From contig CAMWXF010000021.1 in the NCBI GenBank assembly GCA_947178115.1, positions 1 through 12,125 of the forward strand: DNA of 12,125 nt. Direction: 5' to 3'. Below are positions 1 through 7,522 of the stretch, one piece after another (position 1 is the stretch's first letter; each line of letters begins with the position of its first letter). This stretch comes from an uncultured Lachnospiraceae bacterium. Its GTDB lineage: Bacteria; Bacillota; Clostridia; Lachnospirales; Lachnospiraceae. Under the pieces are notes generated by a model, which saw only the letters and a list, made by a program, of their open reading frames with translations, was not told where the DNA came from and did no database searches. Made by a program: the position numbers and the translations under genes.

Positions 1-3000
1 TCTCTGCAATGCATACATGATTTCTCTATCCAGAGTAGATTTCGCATCGAAACCGATCTCATACCAATGATCCTTTTCCAGCTTGATATTGTTCTGTTTC
101 AGCTGAATGTAATAATCTTCCTTCCCGGTATCTGTAATATCGATCGAGAAAGCATTTTCCTCCTCCATGCTGTCTACCGTGTAACCGGACACCTTTGCCC
201 CGTCATTCACATATACTTCAAATCCTGTCAAGCCACTGGAGAAATCACCGTTTACGATCATTCCGTCTTCCCTAATGCTGACATTATCAATATATGTGGT
301 GCCAGCTGTTCCAAGCAGGAAACGAAGCTCGCTACCGCTCAGATCTGCTACGGTTTCAAACGGATACCTGTACTCTGTCTTTGTCGCAGTCAGCTCACTT
401 ACAAATGTCTGCCCTGCTACGGTAGCATTTATTGTCTTCGCCTGATCCGCATAAGCATCAAAGCTCAGAACATACTCCTTGCCGCCCTTGATTGCAATAG
501 GCTTCTGATAAACTACTACATCGTCAAGCGCCGATACCGTATCAGGCACTACGACTTTCAGTTCACGCTTAGCGTCACTCGTAACGGATACGCTTGCGCC
601 TTCGCACTTGTCAATATCCCAATCCCAGTATGCAAGTCGTAATCTGCCATCTTCATTACCTTCATCGAAGGAGCCGTTATATACATAGTTGCCGTCCGGC
701 AGAATGTCTTTCACATCTTCTGCTTCTTCCACCTTTTCCAATCTGACATTGGTGATATAAACTTTCGCGTTAGAGCCCTGATTACCCAGATTGAATTCTA
801 CTCTTCCGTTTGCATCGCTATCTGATTTCATATCAAATGTATGCTCAAAATGCTTCTTCTCCGTAGTCAATTCATCAGTTTTATCCTCCAGATATCTGAT
901 ATATCCTCTGTCGGGTGCACTGATATCAGTAATCATCGTCCGCGCTTCATCCGCACGAGCGTCATAGGACAGCTTATATTGCCAGCCCTTCTCAATGGGC
1001 AGATCAGCCTGTACGATCTGTACGCTGTAATTGAGCTCTCCTGCATTCGTTGTTGTAATCTGCAGCTCTTTATTTTTGATTGTCGCCGTAGCTTTTCCTT
1101 CTCCTGCCAGAAGCAGCTTCCAGTTTGCGCCATTGGGCATCTTTTCGTTCTTCGCGAAATCACCGTTAATGATATAATTTCCACTTTCGTCCGGCTCTCT
1201 GAGATATACTTCCTTATCCGGTTTCTCTACATTAGTATCATAGTTATCCTTCTGATATACTCTGACATAGTCCACTACAAGCTGTGCATTGTCGCCAAAC
1301 TTCGTATTCGCATCCGGATATCCTACCCAGCTTCCGCCTACAGCCAGATTCAAGATCATGTAGAACGGCTGATCGTAAGGAGCGGGATATGCTACCTTTC
1401 CGAATCCGGGCTTCTGGGTAAACCAGTCATTTACCGTATAGAACAGATTGCCGTCTACATAGAATCTGAATTCGTCCGGATCCCATTCACATGCATATAC
1501 ATGGAATTCCTTTGAGAAATCACCCTTTGACAATGTATATGTTCCCTGTTGCTGTGTATGAGGTTCGCCAAAATGCAGCGTACTGTACGCTTTTTTGGTA
1601 TCTTGTCCCATCACTTCCATCACATCGATCTCACCGCACTTAGGCCACTGACCATAATAATTCTCATCGGTGGGCATCATCCAAAATGCCGGCAGGAATC
1701 CCTTGCCGCTGGGTACTTTCGCCCTTACCTCAAATTTTCCGTACGTATAATCATGCTTTTTCTGCGTGTTGATTCTTCCGGATGTATATTCATAAACAGG
1801 CTTACCGTCTTCATCAACTTTGGGGTTCCCCTCCTCATCCTCCACTTGCTTCTTTATTGCCTGAATAACAAGATTACCATCTTTTACAGAGATATTATCC
1901 GTAGTATCCACATACGCCTGTAATTCTGCATTAACCCAGCCCGGATCATGCAGTTCCACGTTCCAGTCGTCTCTATTCAACTCATCTCCGTTGAAATCAT
2001 CTTCCCACACTAATTTATAGCCGGACACCACTTCACCCTTATTCTTAGCGGGAATTATTCTCGTATTCTCTTCGTTACATCTTGTACATACCTGTTTTTC
2101 CAGACCTACTTCGGTCTCTGTTGGCTTGGAAACCACGGTCCATGCTCCGAAGTCATGCCCTAACGGATTCGTAACATTCTGCCTCTTACCCTGGCATTCG
2201 CTACATTTTTCGACAGACAGTCCGCTCTCTTCACAGGTAGCAGGTCTATTACCTTCATCGTCTGCATCAATAACCCAAATGTGTGTTTTACACTCCGACA
2301 CGGTCACCCTGCATTTGCTCTCTACGCCGTTTGCCTTGATCGTAATCTCCGCCTTACCTGCTTTCTTAGGAGCCAAATAACCATTTTTATTCACTGCTAA
2401 CGTCTTGGCATCAGAAGATGTATATGTAACAGCCTGACTTTCACCTATGATCTCCATGGAAGTTTCCTCACACAGATTCACCGGTTCCTCCGGATTAATA
2501 CCGATAGTCAATTCATTCTTATCCAGAATGATCTTAGGTACTATGACATTGACCCAGCACTTCGCGGTCACGCCATTGGCTGTAGCCGTAATGAGTGCCC
2601 GTCCACCAGCCTTAGCCGTTACCTTACCTTTCGCATCTACCGCTGCGATCTTCGAGGCATTGCTGGCCCATGTTACTTTCTTGTTTGCTCCGTCTACTGT
2701 CGCCTTTAATGTCACGGTATTGCCTTTTCCTGTTGTATACAGGGTATACTCTTTCTGATCCAGCGAAATGGTTGCCATATCTGTTACGGTAACACGCACT
2801 TTATCCTCAACGCCGTTCGCCTTCACGGTAACGGTTGCAGTTCCTGCTTTCTTACCGACAAGTTTTCCTCTGCTCACAGATACTACTTTCGTATCGGAAC
2901 TTGTCCATATCGCCTTATTGCGTCCTTCTACATGATAATTGAGGGTATAGCTTCTTGCCGTTCCCTTGGTTTTCAAGTTAACGTCATCCTCATCTATGTA

Positions 3001-4104
3001 CGTTTTCGTTTCCGCTACCTTTACCTTACAGGTATCTGTATTTCCATTGCAAGTTGCAATAATGACTGCATCTCCCTTGCCGACAGCGGTGATCTTAGCC
3101 TTACCTCTATTTTTTTCTTCCACCTTAACGACGCTTTCATTACTGGAAGACCATGTTATGGTATCACCGTTTGTCACGTTTGTTTTCAGTTCTTTCGTCT
3201 CTGCTGCTGTCACTTCGGAGCCGTCCATTGTCACATAGAGCAGTTCCGTCTCTCTATTAATTGAAATCTGTCCCGGCTTCACGGTTACAGTACAGGCTGC
3301 CTCTACACCGTTCGCCTTCGCAGTCACGATCACGGTACCTTCTTTCTTACCGGTCACCTTGCCGCCGCTTACCGTGGCGATCTTTCTGTCAGAACTGGTC
3401 CATGTAACAGACCGCCTGGGTCCTACAACTGTGGGCACCAGTCTGATGGAGCTTCCCGCCCCTCTCGTGCTGAGCTGCATATTATAGGTATTCAATTCGA
3501 GGGCGGTATTCAGAACGGTCACATTACAGGATGCGGTCCTGCCGTTTACCCTGGCGGTTATAACTGCCTCTCCTGCCTCATCCGTGGAAGTAACTACGCC
3601 CCTGCCTCTGGTGTCCTTCACTACCTTGGCAACTTCTTCATTGCTGCTGCTCCATACAATGTCCGTTGCATTCCTCGTAGCTCCGCTCACTTTCGCCGTC
3701 AGCGTGACCTTATTGCCCGACGCAGTCCCACTCTCCGAACGATAGAGCGTAACCGCTGACTTATTCAATTCCACACTGGGATCCACCACCGTAACGACAC
3801 AAGTCTTACGCGGGAAACCGATACCGGATGAAATGATGGCCGTTCCTTTTCTGAGCGGCGTTACGTATCCGTCCTGATCAACGGTCGCCACATTCACATT
3901 ATAGGAGACCCATCTCGGTTTCTTATCTCCCAGGTTTTCCATCTTAAGTTGAAGCACATTGTCTTCATCCCCGATATTCACTGTATATTTTGTGTGGTTG
4001 ATCTTAACTTCATCTTCTGCACGGACGGCAGAATTGCCCACAAATAACGCCAGTATGAATATCAGAATTATACTATGTATCAAAATGTTTACTTTCTTTT
4101 TCAT
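1..4104 (-). CDS. Secreted multidomain GH16 endo-beta-1,3-glucanase (laminarinase type) with BIG2 and CBM modules, partial at C-terminus
   Basis: The frame is open from the ATG at 4104 to base 1, giving 1368 codons without a stop; the C-terminus is outside the window. Residues 1-29 form a signal peptide (MKKK, hydrophobic core, likely cleavage after AVRA). Residues 31-603 hold seven BIG2-like Ig modules, 604-686 two Cys/His-rich units, and about 693-952 a GH16 domain. From residue 976 onward there are CBM4/9-like modules starting near 976, 1139 and 1282, each opening with an NGxF motif. The catalytic motif GEIDVMEVMG is intact: E825 (nucleophile), D827 and E830 (acid/base). The ExDxxE spacing is that of laminarinase-type GH16, not the ExDxE of lichenases. 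The predicted role is extracellular hydrolysis of beta-1,3-glucan or mixed-linkage glucan. The start is set by AAGGAGG five bases upstream, with an in-frame TAG just beyond. Exact substrate and cell-wall anchoring cannot be judged here. Confidence 0.93.
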   Translation of the reverse strand, partial: MKKKVNILIHSIILIFILALFVGNSAVRAEDEVKINHTKYTVNIGDEDNVLQLKMENLGDKKPRWVSYNVNVATVDQDGYVTPLRKGTAIISSGIGFPRKTCVVTVVDPSVELNKSAVTLYRSESGTASGNKVTLTAKVSGATRNATDIVWSSSNEEVAKVVKDTRGRGVVTSTDEAGEAVITARVNGRTASCNVTVLNTALELNTYNMQLSTRGAGSSIRLVPTVVGPRRSVTWTSSDRKIATVSGGKVTGKKEGTVIVTAKANGVEAACTVTVKPGQISINRETELLYVTMDGSEVTAAETKELKTNVTNGDTITWSSSNESVVKVEEKNRGKAKITAVGKGDAVIIATCNGNTDTCKVKVAETKTYIDEDDVNLKTKGTARSYTLNYHVEGRNKAIWTSSDTKVVSVSRGKLVGKKAGTATVTVKANGVEDKVRVTVTDMATISLDQKEYTLYTTGKGNTVTLKATVDGANKKVTWASNASKIAAVDAKGKVTAKAGGRALITATANGVTAKCWVNVIVPKIILDKNELTIGINPEEPVNLCEETSMEIIGESQAVTYTSSDAKTLAVNKNGYLAPKKAGKAEITIKANGVESKCRVTVSECKTHIWVIDADDEGNRPATCEESGLSVEKCSECQGKRQNVTNPLGHDFGAWTVVSKPTETEVGLEKQVCTRCNEENTRIIPAKNKGEVVSGYKLVWEDDFNGDELNRDDWNVELHDPGWVNAELQAYVDTTDNISVKDGNLVIQAIKKQVEDEEGNPKVDEDGKPVYEYTSGRINTQKKHDYTYGKFEVRAKVPSGKGFLPAFWMMPTDENYYGQWPKCGEIDVMEVMGQDTKKAYSTLHFGEPHTQQQGTYTLSKGDFSKEFHVYACEWDPDEFRFYVDGNLFYTVNDWFTQKPGFGKVAYPAPYDQPFYMILNLAVGGSWVGYPDANTKFGDNAQLVVDYVRVYQKDNYDTNVEKPDKEVYLREPDESGNYIINGDFAKNEKMPNGANWKLLLAGEGKATATIKNKELQITTTNAGELNYSVQIVQADLPIEKGWQYKLSYDARADEARTMITDISAPDRGYIRYLEDKTDELTTEKKHFEHTFDMKSDSDANGRVEFNLGNQGSNAKVYITNVRLEKVEEAEDVKDILPDGNYVYNGSFDEGNEDGRLRLAYWDWDIDKCEGASVSVTSDAKRELKVVVPDTVSALDDVVVYQKPIAIKGGKEYVLSFDAYADQAKTINATVAGQTFVSELTATKTEYRYPFETVADLSGSELRFLLGTAGTTYIDNVSIREDGMIVNGDFSSGLTGFEVYVNDGAKVSGYTVDSMEEENAFSIDITDTGKEDYYIQLKQNNIKLEKDHWYEIGFDAKSTLDREIMYALQR
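1249..2028 (-). other. GH16 catalytic domain (residues about 693-952)
   Basis: The domain opens with YKLVWEDDFNGDELNRDDW and closes with DYVRVYQK, the usual borders of laminarinase-type GH16 domains of about 255 residues. Between them are TYGKFEVRAK, the FWMMP strand, the catalytic GEIDVMEVMG at 1606-1635, EFHVYACEWDPDEFRFYVDG and FYMILNLAVGGSW, all family-typical. No catalytic residue is missing. Confidence 0.92.
2047..2295 (-). other. Cys/His-rich double module between BIG2 and GH16
   Basis: Residues 604-686 contain two related units of about 40 residues. Each has an aromatic HxW or GHxFGxW start, a T/E-rich middle and a CxxC end. Visible candidate ligands are C605, H608, C624, C634, C637, H650, C673 and C676. 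Similar GHxFGxW...CxxC segments occur in surface proteins of gut Firmicutes. Metal binding or disulfide formation is possible but unproven; I know of no firm function. Confidence 0.6.
2296..4014 (-). repeat. Seven tandem BIG2-like Ig modules in the GH16 protein
   Basis: These are protein-level repeats of about 77-90 residues, at approximately 31-108, 110-198, 200-278, 279-364, 366-442, 443-522 and 523-603. Most share a core W[TS]SS(D/N) followed by a valine-rich strand, G-K-V-x-x-K-x-x-G, a strand such as TVTVKANGV, and an ending of the CxVTV type. Modules 1, 6 and 7 deviate in the W-S-S core, and module 5 has Arg in place of the terminal Cys. BIG2 modules are known as spacer or adhesive folds of surface proteins. 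Here they probably hold the catalytic domain away from the cell. The DNA copies have diverged, with only the AAGGCGAACGG-type stretch recurring clearly, so this is an old duplication. Confidence 0.85.
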
Positions 4105-4109
4105 TGCTT

Positions 4110-4116
4110 CCTCCTT
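4110..4116 (-). promoter_or_regulatory. Ribosome binding site of the GH16 gene
   Basis: AAGGAGG lies five bases before the ATG at 4104. It is a near-perfect anti-SD match and fixes the start, because the same frame meets TAG at 4117-4119 immediately upstream. Confidence 0.85.
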
Positions 4117-4248
4117 CTATTATTTGATCATATGTTGTCTTGCACTTACGGAATCTACAATACGTTATTTACCTCCCTCCTTATATGTGATTCGTTTGTG
4201 ATAAACCCGTTCTTATATGATCCGATTATTTGTTTATTCTACCTGTTT

Positions 4249-4262
4249 TATGTGATCACATA
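4249..4262. promoter_or_regulatory. Perfect 14-bp palindrome TATGTGATCACATA, candidate operator
   Basis: TATGTGATCACATA is its own reverse complement. It overlaps the candidate -10 and predicted start point of the GH16 gene. Further TGTGAT copies occur downstream of the putative start at 4186-4191 and 4197-4202, 11 bp apart. The placement suits a repressor site. The motif recalls CRP/FNR half-sites, but the usual central spacer is missing, so the binding protein is unknown. Confidence 0.4.
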
Positions 4263-4288
4263 TATCAGATTTATCTATAAAATATCAA
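4259..4288 (-). promoter_or_regulatory. Candidate extended -10 promoter of the GH16 gene
   Basis: On the minus strand TTGATA (4283-4288) is followed after 18 bp by TATATG (4259-4264), preceded by TGA so that TGnTATATG resembles an extended -10 element. Transcription would start near 4252, giving a leader of about 148 bases. The -10 matches TATAAT at only four of six bases, and the AT-rich region offers other choices, so this is tentative. Confidence 0.4.
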
Positions 4289-4349
4289 ATTCATGCCATG
4301 AGCAAATAAAACTATTCATGCCTCTCATTTTTATATACAAAACTGCTAT

Positions 4350-4385
4350 AATAAGAAAAATGCCCAAACCATCCGGCTCAGGCAT
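4350..4385 (-). terminator. Rho-independent terminator of the long operon
   Basis: On the minus strand an 11-bp stem (4375-4385 with 4360-4370, three G-U pairs) closes a four-base loop (GGAT) and runs into TTTTTCTTATT. It begins 72 bases after the stop codon at 4458 and lies before the next promoter. It therefore separates the housekeeping operon from the GH16 gene. The plus side also has a short T run but no gene needing termination. Confidence 0.75.
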
Positions 4386-4457
4386 AACTCTTTTTCATAT
4401 GAAATTCCTTCAAAACACCACATACCGCAAATACCCGGTATCCGAATGTTAATACAG

Positions 4458-6197
4458 CTAAAATACTTTCAGATACTTCTCATAATCCTCATAGGTGACC
4501 GTCACCCATCCCTCATCGAAATTGAACCCGATCTCCATCCCCATAGGTGTATAGAAGACGATAATATCTGATGACTTAAAACGCTTCGTAATCTCCTGAT
4601 CGGTCATCATCGACAGATAGCTGGTACTTGCCTCACTGTTCTGGATCTCACTTCGTTTCCTGAAATCCACCGAGAAATCGTCATCAATACTTAAGAGACT
4701 CTCATTATCCAAAATGATCCCATTCTCCATATCAATGTTGATACTGTACAGAAACACGTCACTGAAATAATCGCTGGATATTCTTTCATTGAATGCAATG
4801 CTCAGCTTCTCTTCATCCATATAGGCCACGTACCCCTCTGAAACCCCGATGAAATAGTCGCTGTCATCACTCATATAATCCTGATACTCATCTTCGAAAT
4901 ACTCCGTGATGAAGTCAACTTCGTCCTTAATCGTACTGTTGATCTTGTCCAGATTGGGAACATCCTTGCCTTCAACGACCGGATAAGTAACCCGGATATC
5001 CACATTCTTATATGTGGTATCATACTCGAAGTCTTCCATTTTTACCGAATAGGACAGGTCGCTCCTGATCTCATTATGGAGCGTGTAATAGCGGTCATCA
5101 TCGCTGTTATCATTATAGTAATAGTCGAAGTAATCATCATAATCATAATCAAAGTAATCATCATAGTTATAATCATAGTCGTCATCATAGCCGCCAAAAA
5201 AATCATCATCGTCATAGTAATGGTCATGGTCGTTATGATGTCCGTCATTATCATAGTCATCGTAATCATTATTATTTCCGTCATCATCGTCGTAATCGAA
5301 ATTATATTCTTCACGAGTATTACGCTTTATAGTCTTCTCTGTTGTATACGTCACTAACTTATATGCAAGCGCAAATACAGCAATGAGAAACAGCACAATA
5401 ATACCTATGACAATGCCTATGATCAGACCGGTGTTACTCTTCTTAGGCGGTGCGGCATAAGGACTGTACTGATTATTTCCATATGGCGGATTGCCATTCC
5501 CGTAGGGCGGATTACCATAACGGTTCTGTTGACTATTCTGCGCAGTCTGCCCATTATAGGAACTTCCGCCGTAGGGATTATTGTTCTGTACAGCCTGTCC
5601 GTTATAAAATCCATTGCCGTTTGAGGCATTCGCATTATATTGATTATTGTTATTATATTGCGCATTATATGGATTTGCGTTCTGTGCCTGCGAACCGATA
5701 TAGGGATTACTGTTGTTATATGGTGTACTGCTGCCATACGGATTGCTGTTGTTGTATGGTGCATTGCTACCGTATGGATTACCGTTGTTATATGGGGCAC
5801 TACCGCCATACGGATTGCCATTGTTGTACGGGGCACTATTGCCATACAGATTACTGTTATTGTATGGTGTACTGCCGCCGTACGGATTACTATTGTTGTA
5901 TGGCGAACTGTTGCCATACGGATTGCTGTTGTTATATGGCGAACTGTTGCCATACGGATTACTGTTGTTATATGGAGTAATGTCCGTTCCGCCCTCAGCA
6001 ATCTCAACCACATCTGTTCCGGGCTCGGTTGTCTCATTCAGACTCGTTCCGGGCTCAATTACCTCACTTACATCCGGAACTGTCTCAATTACCTCATTCA
6101 CATCCGTTCCGGTCTCAGTTGCCTCGTTTACACCGCTCTCCGGCACACCGTCATCACTGCCGCTATAATAATTATCAAACTGATCCGATTGACTCAT
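4458..6197 (-). CDS. Repeat-rich single-pass membrane protein with DUF3298/RsiV-like extracellular domain
   Basis: This 579-residue protein has a segmented layout. Residues 22-71 are five 10-residue Glu/Thr repeats, 75-170 eight 12-residue PYNNxNPYGxxx repeats, and 171-252 a Gly/Asn/Gln/Tyr/Pro-rich stretch. A transmembrane helix lies at about 256-278. Residues 297-370 are extremely Asp/Tyr-rich. Residues 384-579 resemble the DUF3298 fold seen in RsiV and PdaC, ending in VTVTYEDYEKYLK. There is no signal peptide, so the likely topology is N-terminus inside and C-terminus outside. It is the last gene of the operon, 41 bases after cinA, with a modest AGAGGA site. Function is unknown; RsiV-type domains sense or bind cell-wall or host ligands, but no sigma factor gene is nearby. 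The ORF is confident and the domain name moderately so. Confidence 0.8.
   Translation of the reverse strand: MSQSDQFDNYYSGSDDGVPESGVNEATETGTDVNEVIETVPDVSEVIEPGTSLNETTEPGTDVVEIAEGGTDITPYNNSNPYGNSSPYNNSNPYGNSSPYNNSNPYGGSTPYNNSNLYGNSAPYNNGNPYGGSAPYNNGNPYGSNAPYNNSNPYGSSTPYNNSNPYIGSQAQNANPYNAQYNNNNQYNANASNGNGFYNGQAVQNNNPYGGSSYNGQTAQNSQQNRYGNPPYGNGNPPYGNNQYSPYAAPPKKSNTGLIIGIVIGIIVLFLIAVFALAYKLVTYTTEKTIKRNTREEYNFDYDDDDGNNNDYDDYDNDGHHNDHDHYYDDDDFFGGYDDDYDYNYDDYFDYDYDDYFDYYYNDNSDDDRYYTLHNEIRSDLSYSVKMEDFEYDTTYKNVDIRVTYPVVEGKDVPNLDKINSTIKDEVDFITEYFEDEYQDYMSDDSDYFIGVSEGYVAYMDEEKLSIAFNERISSDYFSDVFLYSINIDMENGIILDNESLLSIDDDFSVDFRKRSEIQNSEASTSYLSMMTDQEITKRFKSSDIIVFYTPMGMEIGFNFDEGWVTVTYEDYEKYLKVF
5091..5309 (-). 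repeat. Low-complexity GAY/TAY tract encoding an Asp/Tyr-rich linker
   Basis: By hand count, residues 301-370 contain 31 Asp and 17 Tyr, no Lys and one Arg, with a His cluster (GHHNDHDH) near 319-326. The tract follows the membrane helix, so it should lie just outside the membrane. Binding of divalent cations is an inference from composition only. Confidence 0.8.
5688..5975 (-). repeat. Eight 36-bp tandem repeats encoding PYNNxNPYGxxx
   Basis: Eight contiguous 36-base units encode residues 75-170. The first two protein units are identical (PYNNSNPYGNSS). The others vary mainly at S/G in position 5 and in the last three or four residues; one has Leu for Pro, and the last changes YG to YI. DNA similarity between units is high, as expected of a repeat array that grows and shrinks by slippage or recombination. 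Confidence 0.9.
5985..6134 (-). repeat. Five 30-bp repeats encoding a Glu/Thr decapeptide
   Basis: Residues 22-71 divide into five decapeptides: GVNEATETGT, DVNEVIETVP, DVSEVIEPGT, SLNETTEPGT and DVVEIAEGGT. They are more diverged than the neighbouring 12-residue repeats. The segment is strongly acidic and likely disordered. Confidence 0.75.
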
Positions 6198-6238
6198 TTG
6201 CTTATCCTCTTATCTTTCTTAACGCAATCCCCGATGAG

Positions 6239-7522
6239 CTACTTGTCTTTACCGCCGAATGTTACTTCACTGTAATACTGCAATATACATTCCCGCATTA
6301 AAGATAATGCGGACGAAACCGTATTCTCCCTGATCTTAGCGCGATTACCGCTGAAATGACACTCTTTTACCGTGATCCGTCCGCAGACGTTGCAGCCGAT
6401 ATATACAAGCCCCACCGGCTTTTCTTCCGTTCCGCCTTCCGGTCCGGCGATTCCGGTAATGCTGACTGTCACATCCGCTTTGGATACGAGCGCCGCTCCC
6501 TTCGCCATCTCTCTTGCGATCTCTTCACTGACCGCACCGTGTTTCATCAGAAGGTTCTTTTTAATTCCAAGCAGCCTGCGCTTCGCCTTATTAGAGTAAG
6601 TGATATATCCGGACTTATACACTTCCGACACACCCGGCACATTGATCAGTCTCGCCGCCAGCAGACCTCCCGTACAGGACTCCACCGTGCTGATCGACAG
6701 CCCGTTGGCCAGCAGCAGGTCCACCACTGCCTTCTCCAGCGTTACATCATCATCTGTCGTATAGATATGATTGCCAAACCGTCCTTTTAATTCCTTCACC
6801 ATCGGCTTAACCAGTTTTCTGGCCGCCTTCTCATCCTCGGCTCTTGCCGTCACGCGCAGATGCACTTCACCCGTCTTGGCATAAGTCGCTATCGTCGGAT
6901 TGGTCTGCTGATCGATCAGATCCTGCACCATCGTCTCAACCTTGCTCTCTCCCACACCGCATACTTTGACAGTCTGGGAAAAGATGACGCAGGACTGCAA
7001 ACCGCTTAAATATGGCATAATAGATGTCTCAAACATCGGAATCATCTCGTTCGGCGGTCCCGGCATCATAATCACGTGCTTGCCTTTCTCTGCCATAATA
7101 ATGCCCGGTGCCGTACCGTTTGGATTATCTACCACGGTACACCCTTCAGGCACCATCGCCTGCTTCCAGTTATTATCCGTGATCTCCATGCCTCTTTTTT
7201 CAAAAAACTCCTGAATGGCAGCCTTGCTCGGCTCATGCAGATACAGAGGTTTCCCCAGCACTTTCGCAGCAACTTCCTTCGTCAAATCGTCCTGCGTCGG
7301 TCCTAATCCGCCCGACAAAAGCAATATGTCGGCTCTGGACAGCGCTGTCTTGATCGTGTCGTACAGCCGGTGTTCATTATCACCGACCACATCCTGATAA
7401 TAGCAGGAAAGCCCCAGACCGGCACATTTCTCAGCCAAATATGCCGCATTGGTGTTCACGATATTGCCTAAGAGAATTTCCGTTCCAACCGAAATCAATT
7501 CTACAACCATATTCTCATCCAT
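6239..7522 (-). CDS. cinA: CinA family protein (MoaB-like domain plus NMN amidohydrolase domain)
   Basis: The product is 427 residues, near the usual full length of about 415. The N-terminal MoaB/COG1058-type domain (about 6-170) shows VELISVGTEILLGN, SGGLGPTQDDL (70-80) and MPGPPNEM (153-160). The C-terminal PncC/CinA domain (about 262-420) shows STVESCTGGLLAARL from residue 278 and SITGIAGPEGGTEEKPVG from 354. Two-domain CinA proteins hydrolyse ADP-ribose-type compounds and deamidate nicotinamide mononucleotide. In some Gram-positives cinA is competence-linked and co-transcribed with recA; recA does not follow here. The ATG at 7522 has no clear SD. The ATG at 7510 (MVVELISVGTE) has GGATGAG just upstream and may be the true start. 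Confidence 0.95.
   Translation of the reverse strand: MDENMVVELISVGTEILLGNIVNTNAAYLAEKCAGLGLSCYYQDVVGDNEHRLYDTIKTALSRADILLLSGGLGPTQDDLTKEVAAKVLGKPLYLHEPSKAAIQEFFEKRGMEITDNNWKQAMVPEGCTVVDNPNGTAPGIIMAEKGKHVIMMPGPPNEMIPMFETSIMPYLSGLQSCVIFSQTVKVCGVGESKVETMVQDLIDQQTNPTIATYAKTGEVHLRVTARAEDEKAARKLVKPMVKELKGRFGNHIYTTDDDVTLEKAVVDLLLANGLSISTVESCTGGLLAARLINVPGVSEVYKSGYITYSNKAKRRLLGIKKNLLMKHGAVSEEIAREMAKGAALVSKADVTVSITGIAGPEGGTEEKPVGLVYIGCNVCGRITVKECHFSGNRAKIRENTVSSALSLMRECILQYYSEVTFGGKDK

Larger units (their letters stand above)
4105..4349. other. Upstream region of the GH16 gene, no coding sequence supported
   Basis: The interval is AT-rich and holds no convincing gene. It carries the candidate promoter, the 14-bp palindrome, the TGTGAT copies and, at 4171-4182, the orphan purine tract AAGGAGGGAGGT on the minus strand. 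Open frames on the plus strand here have a hydrophobic, low-complexity composition without family features. Confidence 0.6.

Noticed and set aside
4251..4260. Classical CRP site
   Set aside because: TGTGA and TCACA are adjacent without the six-base spacer of CRP sites, and cAMP-CRP control is not expected in Clostridia.
4075..4452. Plus-strand 125-codon frame across the GH16 upstream region
   Set aside because: It covers the GH16 start, its ribosome binding site and the operon terminator. Its protein is Phe/Leu/Tyr-rich low complexity without a ribosome binding site or family likeness.
5688..5975. CRISPR-like array
   Set aside because: The periodicity is 36 bp without spacers, it is in frame within a gene, and no cas gene is present.
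5640..6275. Long plus-strand frames opposite the repeat arrays
   Set aside because: Repetitive DNA without stops keeps all frames open. The minus frame has a start site, a membrane helix and a folded domain; the others are periodic shadows.
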